Shown: in pieces, positions 28,665 through 37,601 of the stretch | How the letters are laid out: each line of letters starts with the position of its first letter | Numbering within the stretch: position 1 is the first letter of the stretch | NCBI RefSeq assembly: GCF_900639865.1 | Contig: NZ_CAAAHX010000009.1 | Coordinates: 1-64,000 of the forward strand | From: Legionella gresilensis | GTDB lineage: Bacteria; Pseudomonadota; Gammaproteobacteria; Legionellales; Legionellaceae | Direction of reading: 5' to 3' | Length of the DNA: 64,000 nucleotides | The notes under the pieces: model-generated | Database searches by the model: none | The model's input: the letters and a program-made list of their open reading frames with translations, nothing else | What the model was told of the DNA's origin: nothing | Translations under genes and position numbers: made by a program

Positions 28665-28831
28665 AGTAGAATCCTTTCTTAACCTAATAAATAATATTTA
28701 TGATACTGCCATGAGGACGCAGTAAATAATCTCCGTAGGATTTAAATTTTTAAAAAACTTCAGTTATTCTAGTAAATCCAGTTTAGGATAGAGGAAGTAT
28801 AAACAATTAAATAATTATTAGGGAAAAAAAT

Positions 28832-30088
28832 ATGAAAAGGAAGGCTTATGCTCTTAGCTTTATGATGTTTTATTTAATAACTGCAGAGGTAAGGGCAGAT
28901 AACCCACCTTCTAAATTAGAAGACCCAGCTATACAGCAGGTTATTAATCACTATTTAGCTACAGCTGGGAAAAAAGAACAAGTCACGGGTATTGCTGCTT
29001 CCGTATTAATTCCATCAGAAAAAGGTAGTTTAAGAGGTAAAATAGTAAACTATTTTGCCGGAACTATTGGACGGCCTCCCTATACTGCTCCTGTAACTCA
29101 AGATAACCTTTTTGAAATAGGTAGTATTACAAAATCGTTTGCCTCAGCCATTATCTTACAATTAGAGGCTGAAGGAAAATTATCAATTAATGACAAGTTA
29201 GGTAAGTGGTTACCACAATATCCTAATTGGAAAGATATTACGATTAAACAATTACTAAATATGACCAGTGATATACCTAATTATTCAGCCAATTTAGAAT
29301 TTTATAAAATAGCGGAAAAAGCTAATTTTAAGAAACAATGGTCAGCGACAGAATTACTAAAATGGGCTTCGCCTGATAAACCTATTAAAGATCCGAAACA
29401 TTATTTTAATTATTCAAATTCTAACTATATTCTTGCTAGTTTAATTATTGAAAAAATCACTAATAAGTCTTTTGCTGAAGTATTAAAAACAAGGATTTTA
29501 ACGCCTTTTCAATTAACTAATACGTTTTATCCTGCGGGTAATGATGCAGAAGAAATTTATAAAAAACTCATGCCTCGCATGGTACATGGTTATTTCTATG
29601 ACAAGGATAAAAAAGAAATGATTGATACAACGGGTAATAATTTAACCTGGGCTAGTGCTGCAGGCGCAATCATTGCCGATACAACCGATGTCATTCGCTG
29701 GGTGCAGATATTATACCATGGCAAGCTTTTTGATAATAACCATCGTAAAAACGCTTTAACTGAATTAATGTCAGTTATATCAACAAAGACTGGGCAACCA
29801 ATTCCAACAGTAAGTAAAGATGATCCTGATGGTTTTGGTTTAGGTGTAGTTTACGTTTATGATAGCAAAACTGAAAATCGTTATTGGAGTTATAAGGGTA
29901 GCACTCTAGGATACCGTGTTATGTATCTCTTTAGTCCATGTAACAATATAACCGTTGCGGTTGCCCTAAACAATAAAGCTGGTGAGGGTGAGACAAATTC
30001 ACCTATGGGTGACGCTATAAAATCGCTTACCCTTGATACTTATCAAGCAGTGATTAAAGCTTATCCTAATTATGCTTGTAAGAATTAG
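28832..30088 (+). CDS. Exported serine hydrolase, beta-lactamase/DD-peptidase fold
   Basis: A 418-aa protein with an N-terminal signal peptide (about residues 1-22). The class C beta-lactamase fold motifs are present: Ser98-Ile-Thr-Lys101 (GSITKSFAS), Tyr194-Ser-Asn196 (NYSNSNY) and a third-strand motif YKGSTLGY near 355, with KGS in place of KTG. This set is found in AmpC relatives, esterases of the EstB type and D-aminopeptidases. The likely role is an extracytoplasmic esterase or peptidase, not necessarily drug resistance. Two Cys near the C-terminus may form a disulfide. A palindromic terminator follows. Confidence 0.85.
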   Translation: MKRKAYALSFMMFYLITAEVRADNPPSKLEDPAIQQVINHYLATAGKKEQVTGIAASVLIPSEKGSLRGKIVNYFAGTIGRPPYTAPVTQDNLFEIGSITKSFASAIILQLEAEGKLSINDKLGKWLPQYPNWKDITIKQLLNMTSDIPNYSANLEFYKIAEKANFKKQWSATELLKWASPDKPIKDPKHYFNYSNSNYILASLIIEKITNKSFAEVLKTRILTPFQLTNTFYPAGNDAEEIYKKLMPRMVHGYFYDKDKKEMIDTTGNNLTWASAAGAIIADTTDVIRWVQILYHGKLFDNNHRKNALTELMSVISTKTGQPIPTVSKDDPDGFGLGVVYVYDSKTENRYWSYKGSTLGYRVMYLFSPCNNITVAVALNNKAGEGETNSPMGDAIKSLTLDTYQAVIKAYPNYACKN

Positions 30089-30116
30089 ACTAATAGATAT
30101 ATTAATTTAGAAGATG

Positions 30117-30140
30117 AGTTGGGTCAATTGACCCAACTTT
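30117..30140. terminator. Bidirectional terminator-like palindrome
   Basis: A perfect 22-base palindrome (AGTTGGGTCAA / TTGACCCAACT) followed by TTAAAATTATTT on the plus strand and an AT-rich stretch on the minus strand. It lies between two convergent genes, so it can end both transcripts. Confidence 0.65.
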
Positions 30141-30144
30141 AAAA

Positions 30145-30531
30145 TTATTTAGTGCTGCAGTGTAGATTAACTAATTGTTCACTTTGATTAGTTAAATAAG
30201 CTTGAGCATGAGCGTCTGCTTCAATTTCAATTCTTTCATTAGGAGAAACAACGATTTTTAATGTATCGCCTTCAGTAAGAATGTGCCCATTAACAATAAA
30301 TTTTCTTTGAAAAGCTTCAATGTAAATTGCGCTTTTAGCATTTTTTTCAGTTCTAACTTTACAAGTTGCAGTAACAGTCCAAGGGAGATAGTTAGAAAGT
30401 GTTTGCACCTGGTTTGGTGGTAAATCATATTCTTTTGATATCCCTTTTGCTAACTCAAAATTAGTTGCAAAAGAACTTGTAGCCAATAGAGCACTTGTAC
30501 AAAGCAAAAGAGCTTTTACTTTTTTTAACAT
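30145..30531 (-). CDS. Small exported protein, tandem paralogue 2
   Basis: A 128-aa precursor with a signal peptide (about residues 1-22, ending SSFA). The mature part shares with its upstream neighbour the pattern ELA.....YDLPP, CxVRxEKN, a following beta-strand region with VINGxxLxEG, IEfEaDAxA and a final CxxK/N. Two Cys probably pair. The ATG at 30531 has GAGG six bases upstream; the longer frame from 30576 lacks a site. The function is unknown. Same length as the neighbouring gene, separated by 35 bases. Confidence 0.75.
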   Translation of the reverse strand: MLKKVKALLLCTSALLATSSFATNFELAKGISKEYDLPPNQVQTLSNYLPWTVTATCKVRTEKNAKSAIYIEAFQRKFIVNGHILTEGDTLKIVVSPNERIEIEADAHAQAYLTNQSEQLVNLHCSTK

Positions 30532-30566
30532 TATATTACCTCTACTTTGATCTAAAATAGTTAACA

Positions 30567-30953
30567 TTAATTGCAACGAATATTCATTAAGGTATCAGCA
30601 TCATTAGTGATAGTTAGTTTTGCACGAGCATCTAATTCAAACTCAATTTTATCGCCAACTTTCGCTAACACAGTCATTAAGCTGCCTTCAGGTAGGATAA
30701 CGCCGTTAATAACAGCACGATTTTTTAATGCCTCAATTAATAAAGGATTTTGATCGTTTTTTTCTGCTCTGACTGTGCATTTGAAGTTTTGACTGCTAAA
30801 CCAGCTACCGTTAAATTTTACCGCTTGATGTGGTGGTAAATCATACCCTTTTAAGGTACTTAGAGCCAGTTCTTGGTTTTGAGCAAAAGAACTACCTGCA
30901 AAAAGAACAGTAGCTGAGCACAATAAAGCAGCACTAATTTTTTTTATTTTCAT
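30567..30953 (-). CDS. Small exported protein, tandem paralogue 1
   Basis: A 128-aa precursor with a signal peptide (about residues 1-24, ending SSFAQ). It resembles the next gene along its whole length: KGYDLPPHQ, FKCTVRAEKN, AVINGVILPEGS, KIEFELDARAKL and IRCN. The two arose by tandem duplication and are probably co-transcribed. The fold seems beta-rich with one conserved disulfide. I do not recognise the family. Confidence 0.75.
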   Translation of the reverse strand: MKIKKISAALLCSATVLFAGSSFAQNQELALSTLKGYDLPPHQAVKFNGSWFSSQNFKCTVRAEKNDQNPLLIEALKNRAVINGVILPEGSLMTVLAKVGDKIEFELDARAKLTITNDADTLMNIRCN

Positions 30954-31673
30954 TTTAATTCCTTATTTCCAGCTGGTTTATGTAATACGAATGCTGTATT
31001 TTCCTAATATAGGAGGGATAAAAAAACTGCTCTTTGACTTAAAGAAACAGCAAGTTAAAGGCGTTTCATTTATCCGTAAAAAAACGCCTCAAATTTAAAA
31101 CACTGTGTCTCTATTGTCAAACTAATTAAGCTTTATTAATGCCGTTTTTTGCTAGGCTTACTTCCTTAAATAATAAAAACTCTGAGCACTAAAAATATAA
31201 AAATTTTAAATTCAATAGCTTAGAAAATAAGTGGCTGATTTCCATATTGAAAATTACTTCCTTAATACTATTAAATTTTTTTTTAAAAATGGGTGTCAAA
31301 AAAATAAATATAAATTTGTCACGCAGTTATTTAAAAAACTATGTAAAACTTTTGTCTTTAAATTTTTTTATATATATATTATTTGATCATGGCATTCTTT
31401 GACTCAATATATAAATTAATATCGTCTAAAAGGTATTGACATATTCATCCCCTATGGTAACTTAGTAGATGAGGCATGCATTATTGTTAAATATGTCAAT
31501 ATTAATTTGACAGTACGTGGTGAGGTTATTCAAGTCAGTAAATTTCATAAATTTTAAAACACTGACTTAAGTAAAAATGCTTGCTAATCCGACCCATCTG
31601 GCCTATGGATATTTACTTAAGAAGTATGGTCTTTAAAAGGGATAAATATTTAATAACAAGAATGAGGTGTAAT
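30954..31673. other. 720-bp AT-rich region with an inverted repeat and promoter-like site
   Basis: No convincing gene. A hairpin at 31059-31089 pairs AGGCGTTT with AAACGCCT. A perfect 12-base inverted repeat lies at 31434-31445 and 31490-31501. TTGACA at 31436-31441 with TAACTT 16 bases later is a possible promoter. An in-frame extension of the downstream gene back to 31581 exists but lacks a ribosome site and precedes the signal peptide, so it is treated as noncoding. Confidence 0.5.
31434..31501. promoter_or_regulatory. 12-bp inverted repeat pair, possible operator
   Basis: TATTGACATATT at 31434-31445 and its exact reverse complement AATATGTCAATA at 31490-31501, 44 bases apart. The left arm contains the TTGACA of the best promoter candidate for the exported-protein gene at 31674. 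A protein bound to both arms would cover that promoter. It may equally be the ends of a small lost element. Confidence 0.4.
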
Positions 31674-32087
31674 ATGAATAAAATGAAATCTATATGTCTT
31701 CCTGCTCTTTTAGCTGCTGGTTTAACGACAAATGCTTTTGCACTTCCTTGTGATGGCTTTGAAATTAAAGTAAAAAACAATCTACCTGATAAATTATTAG
31801 TAACGCAAGTTCGCTTGAATGGTGCAGACATTCAGCCAGGTGGTATTCAGCAAATCGAGGGTAAATCTGCACAAACTTTTACTGTAAATAAAAGCGCTGA
31901 AAAAGGGATTATGTCAGGGGAGTTTGTATTCCATACCGTTAGTTTGCCAAGTAAGGAAGTTAAAGTAAAATTTGATCTTGCTAATGAAGCTCTCATTTGT
32001 AATCACACAGATAAAACACCAGCTGGCGATTATCCAGTAGATAAGACGCGTTTACCAAATCAAGTCTTATATAGCATTGGTAAATAA
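31674..32087 (+). CDS. Small exported protein of unknown function
   Basis: A 137-aa precursor. The signal peptide runs from about residue 1 to 23 (LPALLAAGLTTNAFA), then ALPCDGFEIKVKNNL. The mature part is predicted beta-rich, with two Cys (LPCDGF and LICNHT) likely to pair. GAGGTG lies five bases before ATG 31674, which fixes the start. I do not recognise the family. It ends in a strong terminator shared with the convergent GTFF-family gene. Confidence 0.75.
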   Translation: MNKMKSICLPALLAAGLTTNAFALPCDGFEIKVKNNLPDKLLVTQVRLNGADIQPGGIQQIEGKSAQTFTVNKSAEKGIMSGEFVFHTVSLPSKEVKVKFDLANEALICNHTDKTPAGDYPVDKTRLPNQVLYSIGK

Positions 32088-32096
32088 CGGTGTAGG

Positions 32097-32131
32097 AATT
32101 AAAAAGCAGTCTATAGACTGCTTTTTAATTT
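32097..32131. terminator. Strong bidirectional intrinsic terminator
   Basis: A 15-base perfect stem, AATTAAAAAGCAGTC / GACTGCTTTTTAATT, with a TATA loop, with T-rich ends on both strands. It lies between two convergent genes. Confidence 0.85.
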
Positions 32132-32147
32132 ATAAAGTAAATGGATT

Positions 32148-32849
32148 TTAAGGAGGTCCAAATAACTGTTGATCAGGATCATAGATAGCCTGTTCCCTCT
32201 CTTGGATTTCTTTCCCTGCTTCTGCAAGGCGTTGAAAAAATGTTCCTTGCATATCAGTAAAACTTAAAGGTAATGATTCATACATAGAATGAGGTGGACT
32301 AACTTCTGGTGCAGATGTACTTGCTACAGGAGCACCGGCAGTATCTGCTATACCTGCATAATCTGGGATGTCACCGATAAATTCCGCGTCCCTAGCATTA
32401 CTTAAGCTAGCGGCATAAGCCGGAGTCTCAACCCTAGACTCATTATTAAAAATTGCTGGGTTAAATTGAACAGCTAAAGTATTTAGCCAAGTTGTTAGGG
32501 CGCAAATAGATATACGTGTTGGTTGATTTAGTAACTCATAATATATAAAAAAATGATTTAAAGCGTCGGTAATAGTTCTAGTTATATCATTTAAATAGCA
32601 TTCTATATTTTCTGGATCTTCAAAACTAGATTTATATTTTTTTAAGTAATTCACCATGGTAAAGGATAAAGCACAGTACTCTCTGATTAAGTTTGATAAG
32701 TCTATGAAAGAAGAAGCATAATTACTAAGCTGTTGGCCAGCTGGGATTGTACCTAAAGTAGTATCAATTCGACCTTGACAACGTCTCATTTCCCTTTTAA
32801 GTTCATCAAACTTCTCTTTTGCTTTCCCCTTTTCAAATCTTAATTTCAT
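32148..32849 (-). CDS. GTFF-tail family protein 3 (233 aa)
   Basis: One of three neighbouring minus-strand genes whose products share an N-terminal MKLRFEKGKAKEKF-like start and a C-terminal Gly-Thr-Phe-Phe motif (here DMQGTFFQRLAEAG). The first 150 residues are helical. About residues 155-195 are Ala/Pro/Ser-rich and probably disordered. The tail after GTFF is charged. There is no signal peptide or membrane helix. I chose ATG 32849 because it aligns with the starts of the two related proteins; the longer frame starts at a TTG. Function unknown; a Dot/Icm substrate is possible. Confidence 0.65.
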   Translation of the reverse strand: MKLRFEKGKAKEKFDELKREMRRCQGRIDTTLGTIPAGQQLSNYASSFIDLSNLIREYCALSFTMVNYLKKYKSSFEDPENIECYLNDITRTITDALNHFFIYYELLNQPTRISICALTTWLNTLAVQFNPAIFNNESRVETPAYAASLSNARDAEFIGDIPDYAGIADTAGAPVASTSAPEVSPPHSMYESLPLSFTDMQGTFFQRLAEAGKEIQEREQAIYDPDQQLFGPP

Positions 32850-33089
32850 CGTAATTGCCCAACAAGATAACGTATAATCTATTTTAAACAAATATGCTTA
32901 ATATAGTATTAAAAATATACATATGGATGATTTTTTGAATAAATAAATTTAGACAAATTAGCATGAAGTATAAAATTATAGGAATTAACTGGTGACGTAA
33001 CCATCAATAGCTTATCCTGCTCTGGGCCTGGATTCATAGCCTGAAAATAAAATATGGTTAGCTTAAGTAACAGGAACTAGCGACAAAAG

Positions 33090-33113
33090 AAAGCAGCTTA
33101 AAAGCTGCTTTTT
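33090..33113. terminator. Terminator after GTFF-family gene 2
   Basis: AAAGCAGCTT / AAGCTGCTTT hairpin with a T-rich tail on either strand. On the minus strand it follows the stop of the 174-aa GTFF gene, so each GTFF gene has its own terminator. Confidence 0.75.
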
Positions 33114-33134
33114 CAATAAATGATTAGCTCAAAT

Positions 33135-33659
33135 TTAATTATTAGTTATTTGGCAAGTCGCCATCTGGTTTATACCCTTTTCATCAGGATCCGGCACATG
33201 TTCAAAGAAGGTACCATGATAACTGGTTAACTCTCTCGTGGGAATAGATGTATACTCCGTGTCTGTATGCTTATATTCTGTGGGCATACTCATGTTTTTA
33301 CACATCCCTTCGAGTTGGCTTAATTGCTGAAAAGTATGATTAATAACCTCTTTTGTACTATTAGCTATATCACAGGCCAAAAATTTAATTAAATCGGTCT
33401 TGGCTTGTTCAATAGTTGAAAGAAGATAGTCTCGGGCTTTTGTTTTATCATCATATCTAGGCATAGATGTTGCTAACTGATTCACAATGCCTGTAACGGA
33501 TCTACAGTAATCCGACATACGATCTTGCATATAGTTACCTATTTCCTTAAACTTTGATTGAAGCGCAAGGGCGTCCATAACGTTCTTATAAGCACCAACT
33601 ACATTAATATTCCAGATAAAAGTTAAGTCTTTTTCGGCATCTTCAAATTTTAATTCCAT
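33135..33659 (-). CDS. GTFF-tail family protein 2 (174 aa)
   Basis: A helical, soluble 174-aa protein without signal peptide. It starts MELKFEDAEKDLTFIW and carries SYHGTFFEHVPDPDEKG near residues 146-161, matching the GTFF tail of its two neighbours. Six Cys are scattered without a metal-site pattern. The middle region aligns only loosely with the 157-aa neighbour (CRSVTGIVNQL against CYTALVLFNDL, then an Asp-containing loop and a helix). Function unknown. It is flanked by its own terminator and an upstream spacer of 208 bases, so it is probably transcribed alone. Confidence 0.65.
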   Translation of the reverse strand: MELKFEDAEKDLTFIWNINVVGAYKNVMDALALQSKFKEIGNYMQDRMSDYCRSVTGIVNQLATSMPRYDDKTKARDYLLSTIEQAKTDLIKFLACDIANSTKEVINHTFQQLSQLEGMCKNMSMPTEYKHTDTEYTSIPTRELTSYHGTFFEHVPDPDEKGINQMATCQITNN

Positions 33660-33791
33660 AGCATCTCCATTTGGTAAAAAAATGTTAAAACTGATTATAT
33701 TTTATACTATTTTACTTAAGGAAATATTAAAATTATTTTAAAGTAGAGGGATGGATACTCAAAAGCGATTTAACTAATTTTTTGTTTAATA

Positions 33792-33821
33792 AAAGGCTAT
33801 TAATTATAAAAAATAGCCTTT
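33792..33821. terminator. Terminator after GTFF-family gene 1
   Basis: AAAGGCTAT (33792-33800) pairs with ATAGCCTTT (33813-33821). On the minus strand it follows the 157-aa gene and is continued by TTTATT. It separates that gene from the next GTFF gene. Confidence 0.7.
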
Positions 33822-33867
33822 AAAAGGCCACTCCTTTACCAAAAATATTCAAATTAAAGATTTACTT

Positions 33868-34341
33868 TTACATCTTCATTGCAAAGAAAGTTCCAGAAAC
33901 ATCATCGGCGCATTCTTTAAAGGGTTCATAGCGAATGCTAGGATGATTAAGGTCATATAGCGTTCGATGTTCTATTCTAAAGAGGAATTCGTTGTGGATT
34001 GTGTTTAGTCGTTTAACTGTCACATCAATTGCATTTTTAATTTCACTCTCTAAATGCAATATGTTGAATTCTGCAAGTCCTTTCTGAACTTGAGTCATTG
34101 CGTCATTAAAATACTTTTGTGTTGCTAAGGGATCTTCAAAAGCTAAGATATTTCTAGTGAGGTCGTTAAACAAAACTAGAGCAGTATAACAGTAATGTTT
34201 AATAGCTTTATCGGTGTAAGTCTTATTACTAAAAAAAGTACCACTCCAGTGATCTTTTGATTGCATAACGTAACTGTAAGACTTAACAATATTATCGCTC
34301 CAAAATTTATCAAAATTTGCTTTTGAATCTGAAAATTTCAT
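33868..34341 (-). CDS. GTFF-tail family protein 1 (157 aa)
   Basis: A 157-aa helical, soluble protein. It starts MKFSDSKANFDKFW and ends DDVSGTFFAMKM, so the GTFF motif is at the very C-terminus here. A second copy of the tetrapeptide occurs internally at HWSGTFFSNK (about residues 32-41). No known domain is visible. The AGGACCC just before ATG 34341 supplies a ribosome site. With its two relatives it forms a loose tandem family on the minus strand, each unit followed by its own terminator. Confidence 0.65.
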   Translation of the reverse strand: MKFSDSKANFDKFWSDNIVKSYSYVMQSKDHWSGTFFSNKTYTDKAIKHYCYTALVLFNDLTRNILAFEDPLATQKYFNDAMTQVQKGLAEFNILHLESEIKNAIDVTVKRLNTIHNEFLFRIEHRTLYDLNHPSIRYEPFKECADDVSGTFFAMKM

Positions 34342-34515
34342 AGGACCCTCTATTTATTTGAGATGAAGGTGCTGAATCGTAAACTACTTTTATTGAAATA
34401 TTAATGAATTTAAGAATTTCTAGCTTTAAAATGATCAGTTAAGCTTAAATCCATTCAATAAAAAACGGCTATTTTAATTTGTAAAATGAGAAATATAGTT
34501 CGGGCATAAAATTAT

Positions 34516-34544
34516 TTGCTTTGTAAAATTAGCCCATATATAAT
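34516..34544 (+). promoter_or_regulatory. Promoter of tRNA-Val
   Basis: TTGCTT (34516-34521) and a perfect TATAAT (34539-34544) with 17 bases between them, followed by a GC-rich discriminator GAGCCCC typical of stringently controlled stable-RNA promoters. The tRNA begins 29 bases after the -10 box. Confidence 0.75.
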
Positions 34545-34572
34545 GAGCCCCTCGTCCTTGAGGGCGAATTAT

Positions 34573-34647
34573 AGGCACGTAGCTCAGTGGTAGAGCACCA
34601 CCTTGACATGGTGGTGGTCGGTGGTTCGATCCCACTCGTGCCTACCA
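34573..34647 (+). tRNA. valV: tRNA-Val (anticodon GAC)
   Basis: A 75-base cloverleaf. The acceptor stem AGGCACG pairs with CGTGCCT. The D arm has GCTCAGTGGTAGAGC, the anticodon stem CCACC / GGTGG encloses loop TTGACAT (anticodon GAC), and the T arm contains GGTTCGATCCC. The 3' CCA is encoded. The symbol is generic. Confidence 0.95.
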
Positions 34648-34805
34648 TCTCAGCCCTTTTTGCAGGGTATCTTTTAGCAATTTTTGGATAAACTACTTTA
34701 ATTGCTCTACTATCCTGGCTATGCTGCTGGGAAATGACTATTTTTTAACTAAATAGATAACGTATAAACTTAATTTAACTGGTAGTTGGTTAGAGGGAGT
34801 ACAAG

Positions 34806-36752
34806 ATGCCAAATATTAAATTACCTGATGGCCAGGTAAAGCATTATGATTATCCCATTACTGTAAAAGATGTCGCTTCTGATATAAGCGTAAGCTTAGC
34901 TAAAGCAGCATTAGCAGGGCGTGTTAATGGAAAATTGGTTGATACCAGTTTTCAAATTGACCGTGATTGTGAATTAACTATCATCACTGATAAACAAGAT
35001 GATGGGTTAGAAGTAATAAGACACTCTGCAGCACATTTGTTAGCGCAAGCAGTAAAACAATTATTTCCTAACGTACAAGTTACCATTGGCCCTGTCATTG
35101 AAGATGGTTTTTATTATGACTTTGCTTTTGAGCGTCCCTTTACCCCTGAAGATTTGCAGCGCATTGAAGCTAAAATGTATGAGTTAGCAAAAGAAGATTT
35201 ACCTGTATCAAGGCGAGAATTACCTCGTGATGAGGCCATTAATTATTTTCGTAGTTTAGGTGAAGAATATAAAGCAAAAATTATTGCTGATATCCCAGCC
35301 AATGAAGTTTTATCTTTATATAAGCAAGGCGATTTTGAAGATTTATGTCGCGGCCCTCATATTCCTTCTACTGGGTTTTTAAAAGCATTTAAATTAACGA
35401 AAGTAGCTGGAGCTTATTGGCGCGGCGATGCTCGCAATGAAATGTTGCAACGAATTTATGGTACAGCTTGGGCCAATAAGAAAGCATTAGAGACTTATTT
35501 ACATCGACTGGAAGAAGCTGAGAAACGCGATCATCGCAAGCTTGGTAAAGCATTAGAATTATTTCACTTTCAAGATATTGCACCTGGTATGGTGTTTTGG
35601 CATCCCAAGGGGTGGGCCATTTATCAAATACTTGAGCAATATATGCGGCATCGGTTAAAAGATTTTGGTTATCAAGAGATTAAAACGCCACAATTAGTTG
35701 ATAGAACGCTCTGGGAAAAATCAGGCCATTGGCAAAATTTCCGCGATGAAATGTTTATCACTGAAACTGAAAACAGACATTATGCAGTCAAGCCTATGAA
35801 TTGCCCTTGTCATGTCCAAGTTTATAACCAAGGTCTTAAAAGTTACCGTGACTTACCGTTACGCTTTTCAGAATTTGGTAATTGCCATCGTTGTGAACCT
35901 TCTGGTGCGTTACATGGGTTAATGCGAGTACGTAACATGGTTCAAGATGATGCGCATATTTTTTGTACGGAAGATCAAATTCAATCAGAAGTAGCCATGA
36001 TGCTTGAACTTGTAGAATCAGTCTATGCTGATTTTGGATTTTCCGAAATTAAGTATCGCCTGGCGCTACGACCTGAAAAGAGGGTAGGTGAAGATGCAGT
36101 TTGGGATAAAGCAGAGCAAGCTTTAAAACAAGCCATGCAAGATAGGAATATTAAGTGGGTAGATGCACCTGGCGAAGGCGCATTTTATGGTCCTAAAATT
36201 GAATGTTCGTTATCAGACTGCTTAGGTCGTATTTGGCAGTGTGGAACTATTCAAGTCGATTTTTCTATGCCTGAGCGGTTGGGTGCTTCTTACATTGCAG
36301 AAGATGGCAGTAAACAGATTCCTGTGATGTTGCACCGAGCAATTCTAGGTTCATTTGAGCGTTTTATGGGAATTTTAATTGAACATTATGCTGGTCGCTT
36401 CCCCTTGTGGCTTGCGCCTGTACAAGCTATAGTCCTTACAATTAGCGAAAAACAGCATGATTTTGCTCAAAAAGTAACAAAAATTTTACAAAAACAAGGT
36501 ATTCGAGCTAATTTTGACTTGAGAAATGAGAAAATAGGTTTTAAAATTCGCGAACATACGTTACAAAAAATTCCCTATTTATTAGTCATTGGTGATAAAG
36601 AGGTTGAAAATAACTTAGTTGCTGTGCGATCTAGAGAGGGTCAAGATCTAGGGACAATGACTTTAGAAAGATTGATTGATGTTTTCCAAAAGGAAATCAA
36701 TACTAAAGGTCAGCGCACGCCAGCATTAGCTACTAATAATGTTGTAGTGTAA
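34806..36752 (+). CDS. thrS: Threonyl-tRNA synthetase
   Basis: Charges tRNA-Thr. It is 648 aa, close to E. coli (642). An N-terminal TGS domain (about 1-62) is followed by the editing domain with [16 protein letters not shown] (near 77) and an HxxxH-type site. The class II catalytic domain follows, with [10 protein letters not shown] near 335 (zinc Cys), and the anticodon-binding domain lies after residue 540. It starts the classical thrS-infC-rpmI-rplT-pheST-ihfA order. A hairpin, AACGTTATA / TATAACGTT (36777-36805), lies between its stop and the infC ribosome site. Confidence 0.97.
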   Translation: MPNIKLPDGQVKHYDYPITVKDVASDISVSLAKAALAGRVNGKLVDTSFQIDRDCELTIITDKQDDGLEVIRHSAAHLLAQAVKQLFPNVQVTIGPVIEDGFYYDFAFERPFTPEDLQRIEAKMYELAKEDLPVSRRELPRDEAINYFRSLGEEYKAKIIADIPANEVLSLYKQGDFEDLCRGPHIPSTGFLKAFKLTKVAGAYWRGDARNEMLQRIYGTAWANKKALETYLHRLEEAEKRDHRKLGKALELFHFQDIAPGMVFWHPKGWAIYQILEQYMRHRLKDFGYQEIKTPQLVDRTLWEKSGHWQNFRDEMFITETENRHYAVKPMNCPCHVQVYNQGLKSYRDLPLRFSEFGNCHRCEPSGALHGLMRVRNMVQDDAHIFCTEDQIQSEVAMMLELVESVYADFGFSEIKYRLALRPEKRVGEDAVWDKAEQALKQAMQDRNIKWVDAPGEGAFYGPKIECSLSDCLGRIWQCGTIQVDFSMPERLGASYIAEDGSKQIPVMLHRAILGSFERFMGILIEHYAGRFPLWLAPVQAIVLTISEKQHDFAQKVTKILQKQGIRANFDLRNEKIGFKIREHTLQKIPYLLVIGDKEVENNLVAVRSREGQDLGTMTLERLIDVFQKEINTKGQRTPALATNNVVV

Positions 36753-36833
36753 CAAAGTTATCTAAAAATATATTTTAACGTTATAATTAAATTTTGTATA
36801 ACGTTACTATTTAACTAACTGGAGGATTTAACT

Positions 36834-37370
36834 ATTAGTGTATCAAATAAGCAGCGTGAAAGTGATCGCGCACGCGTTAATGAGCAAATCAATGTACCAG
36901 AAGTTCGCTTAATTGATGATGAAGGGAACCAGATGGGGATTGTATCAACGCGCGAAGCATTGCGCGCGGCTGAAGAGGGTGGCTTAGATTTAGTAGAAAT
37001 TTCACCTTCTGCGCGACCTCCAGTATGTAAAATAATGGACTATGGTAAGTTTCTCTTTGAGTTGAGCAAAAAGCAAGCTGAAGCAAAGAAAAAGCAGAAG
37101 CAAATTCAGGTCAAAGAGTTAAAGTTCCGTCCAACGACGGAAACAGGGGATTATCAGGTCAAGCTACGCAACCTGATACGTTTCCTACAGAACGGTGATA
37201 AAGTGAAAGTGACCTTACGCTTTCGTGGTCGAGAAATGGCTCATCAAGAAATTGGTATGAAACTTATGGAGCGCTTGCAACAAGATACGGCAGAATATGC
37301 TGTTATCGAGCAGCATGCAAAACGTGAGGGTCGCCAATTATTAATGGTTTTATCGCCTAAAAAAAAGTAG
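36834..37370 (+). CDS. infC: Translation initiation factor IF-3, AUU start
   Basis: IF-3 binds the 30S subunit and checks the initiator codon-anticodon pair. The coding sequence starts at ATT 36834: GGAGG at 36821-36825 is ideally spaced, the frame is open, and the 178-aa product begins with the usual IF-3 N-terminus ([14 protein letters not shown]). An AUU start is the known basis of infC self-control, because IF-3 rejects its own start codon. Later motifs are [20 protein letters not shown] near 65 and [19 protein letters not shown] [11 protein letters not shown] near 130. The internal ATG at 36933 would remove 33 residues and is not the start. Confidence 0.95.
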   Translation: MSVSNKQRESDRARVNEQINVPEVRLIDDEGNQMGIVSTREALRAAEEGGLDLVEISPSARPPVCKIMDYGKFLFELSKKQAEAKKKQKQIQVKELKFRPTTETGDYQVKLRNLIRFLQNGDKVKVTLRFRGREMAHQEIGMKLMERLQQDTAEYAVIEQHAKREGRQLLMVLSPKKK

Positions 37371-37601
37371 GTTGAATTTAAGAATTAGTATGATAGAGGA
37401 TTTATATTTGCGTTAGTTGAGAAAATGGTTCAATGAGTCTATTTAGCGACTCGAATATAGTATTTTAGTACTATATTTAAAGCCTTAGCTTTATATCAAT
37501 TCGATAAGTAAGCCCATGAATCATCTTAAAATAGATCCTTTAGCTAATTAACTAAATTCTGCCACATTATTTATTTTAGAAATAAATGCGGAGTAAAAAT
37601 T
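37371..37601 (+). promoter_or_regulatory. infC-rpmI leader region with two hairpins
   Basis: A 231-base spacer inside the IF-3/L35/L20 operon. GAGTC...GACTC (37435-37452) and ATATAGTA / TACTATAT (37455-37476, loop TTTTAG) are adjoining hairpins. In many bacteria the L35-L20 mRNA leader is bound by L20 as feedback; the position fits, but I cannot identify the L20-binding fold itself. Confidence 0.4.

Noticed and set aside
32850-32891. Longer TTG start for the 233-aa GTFF protein
   Set aside because: The ATG at 32849 aligns with the starts of the two related proteins.
34573-34647. Genomic island attachment site at tRNA-Val
   Set aside because: No integrase gene and no duplicated 3' tRNA end was found in the adjoining accessory zone.
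36933-37370. infC starting at the first ATG
   Set aside because: This removes the conserved IF-3 N-terminus; the AUU start with an ideal GGAGG is better.
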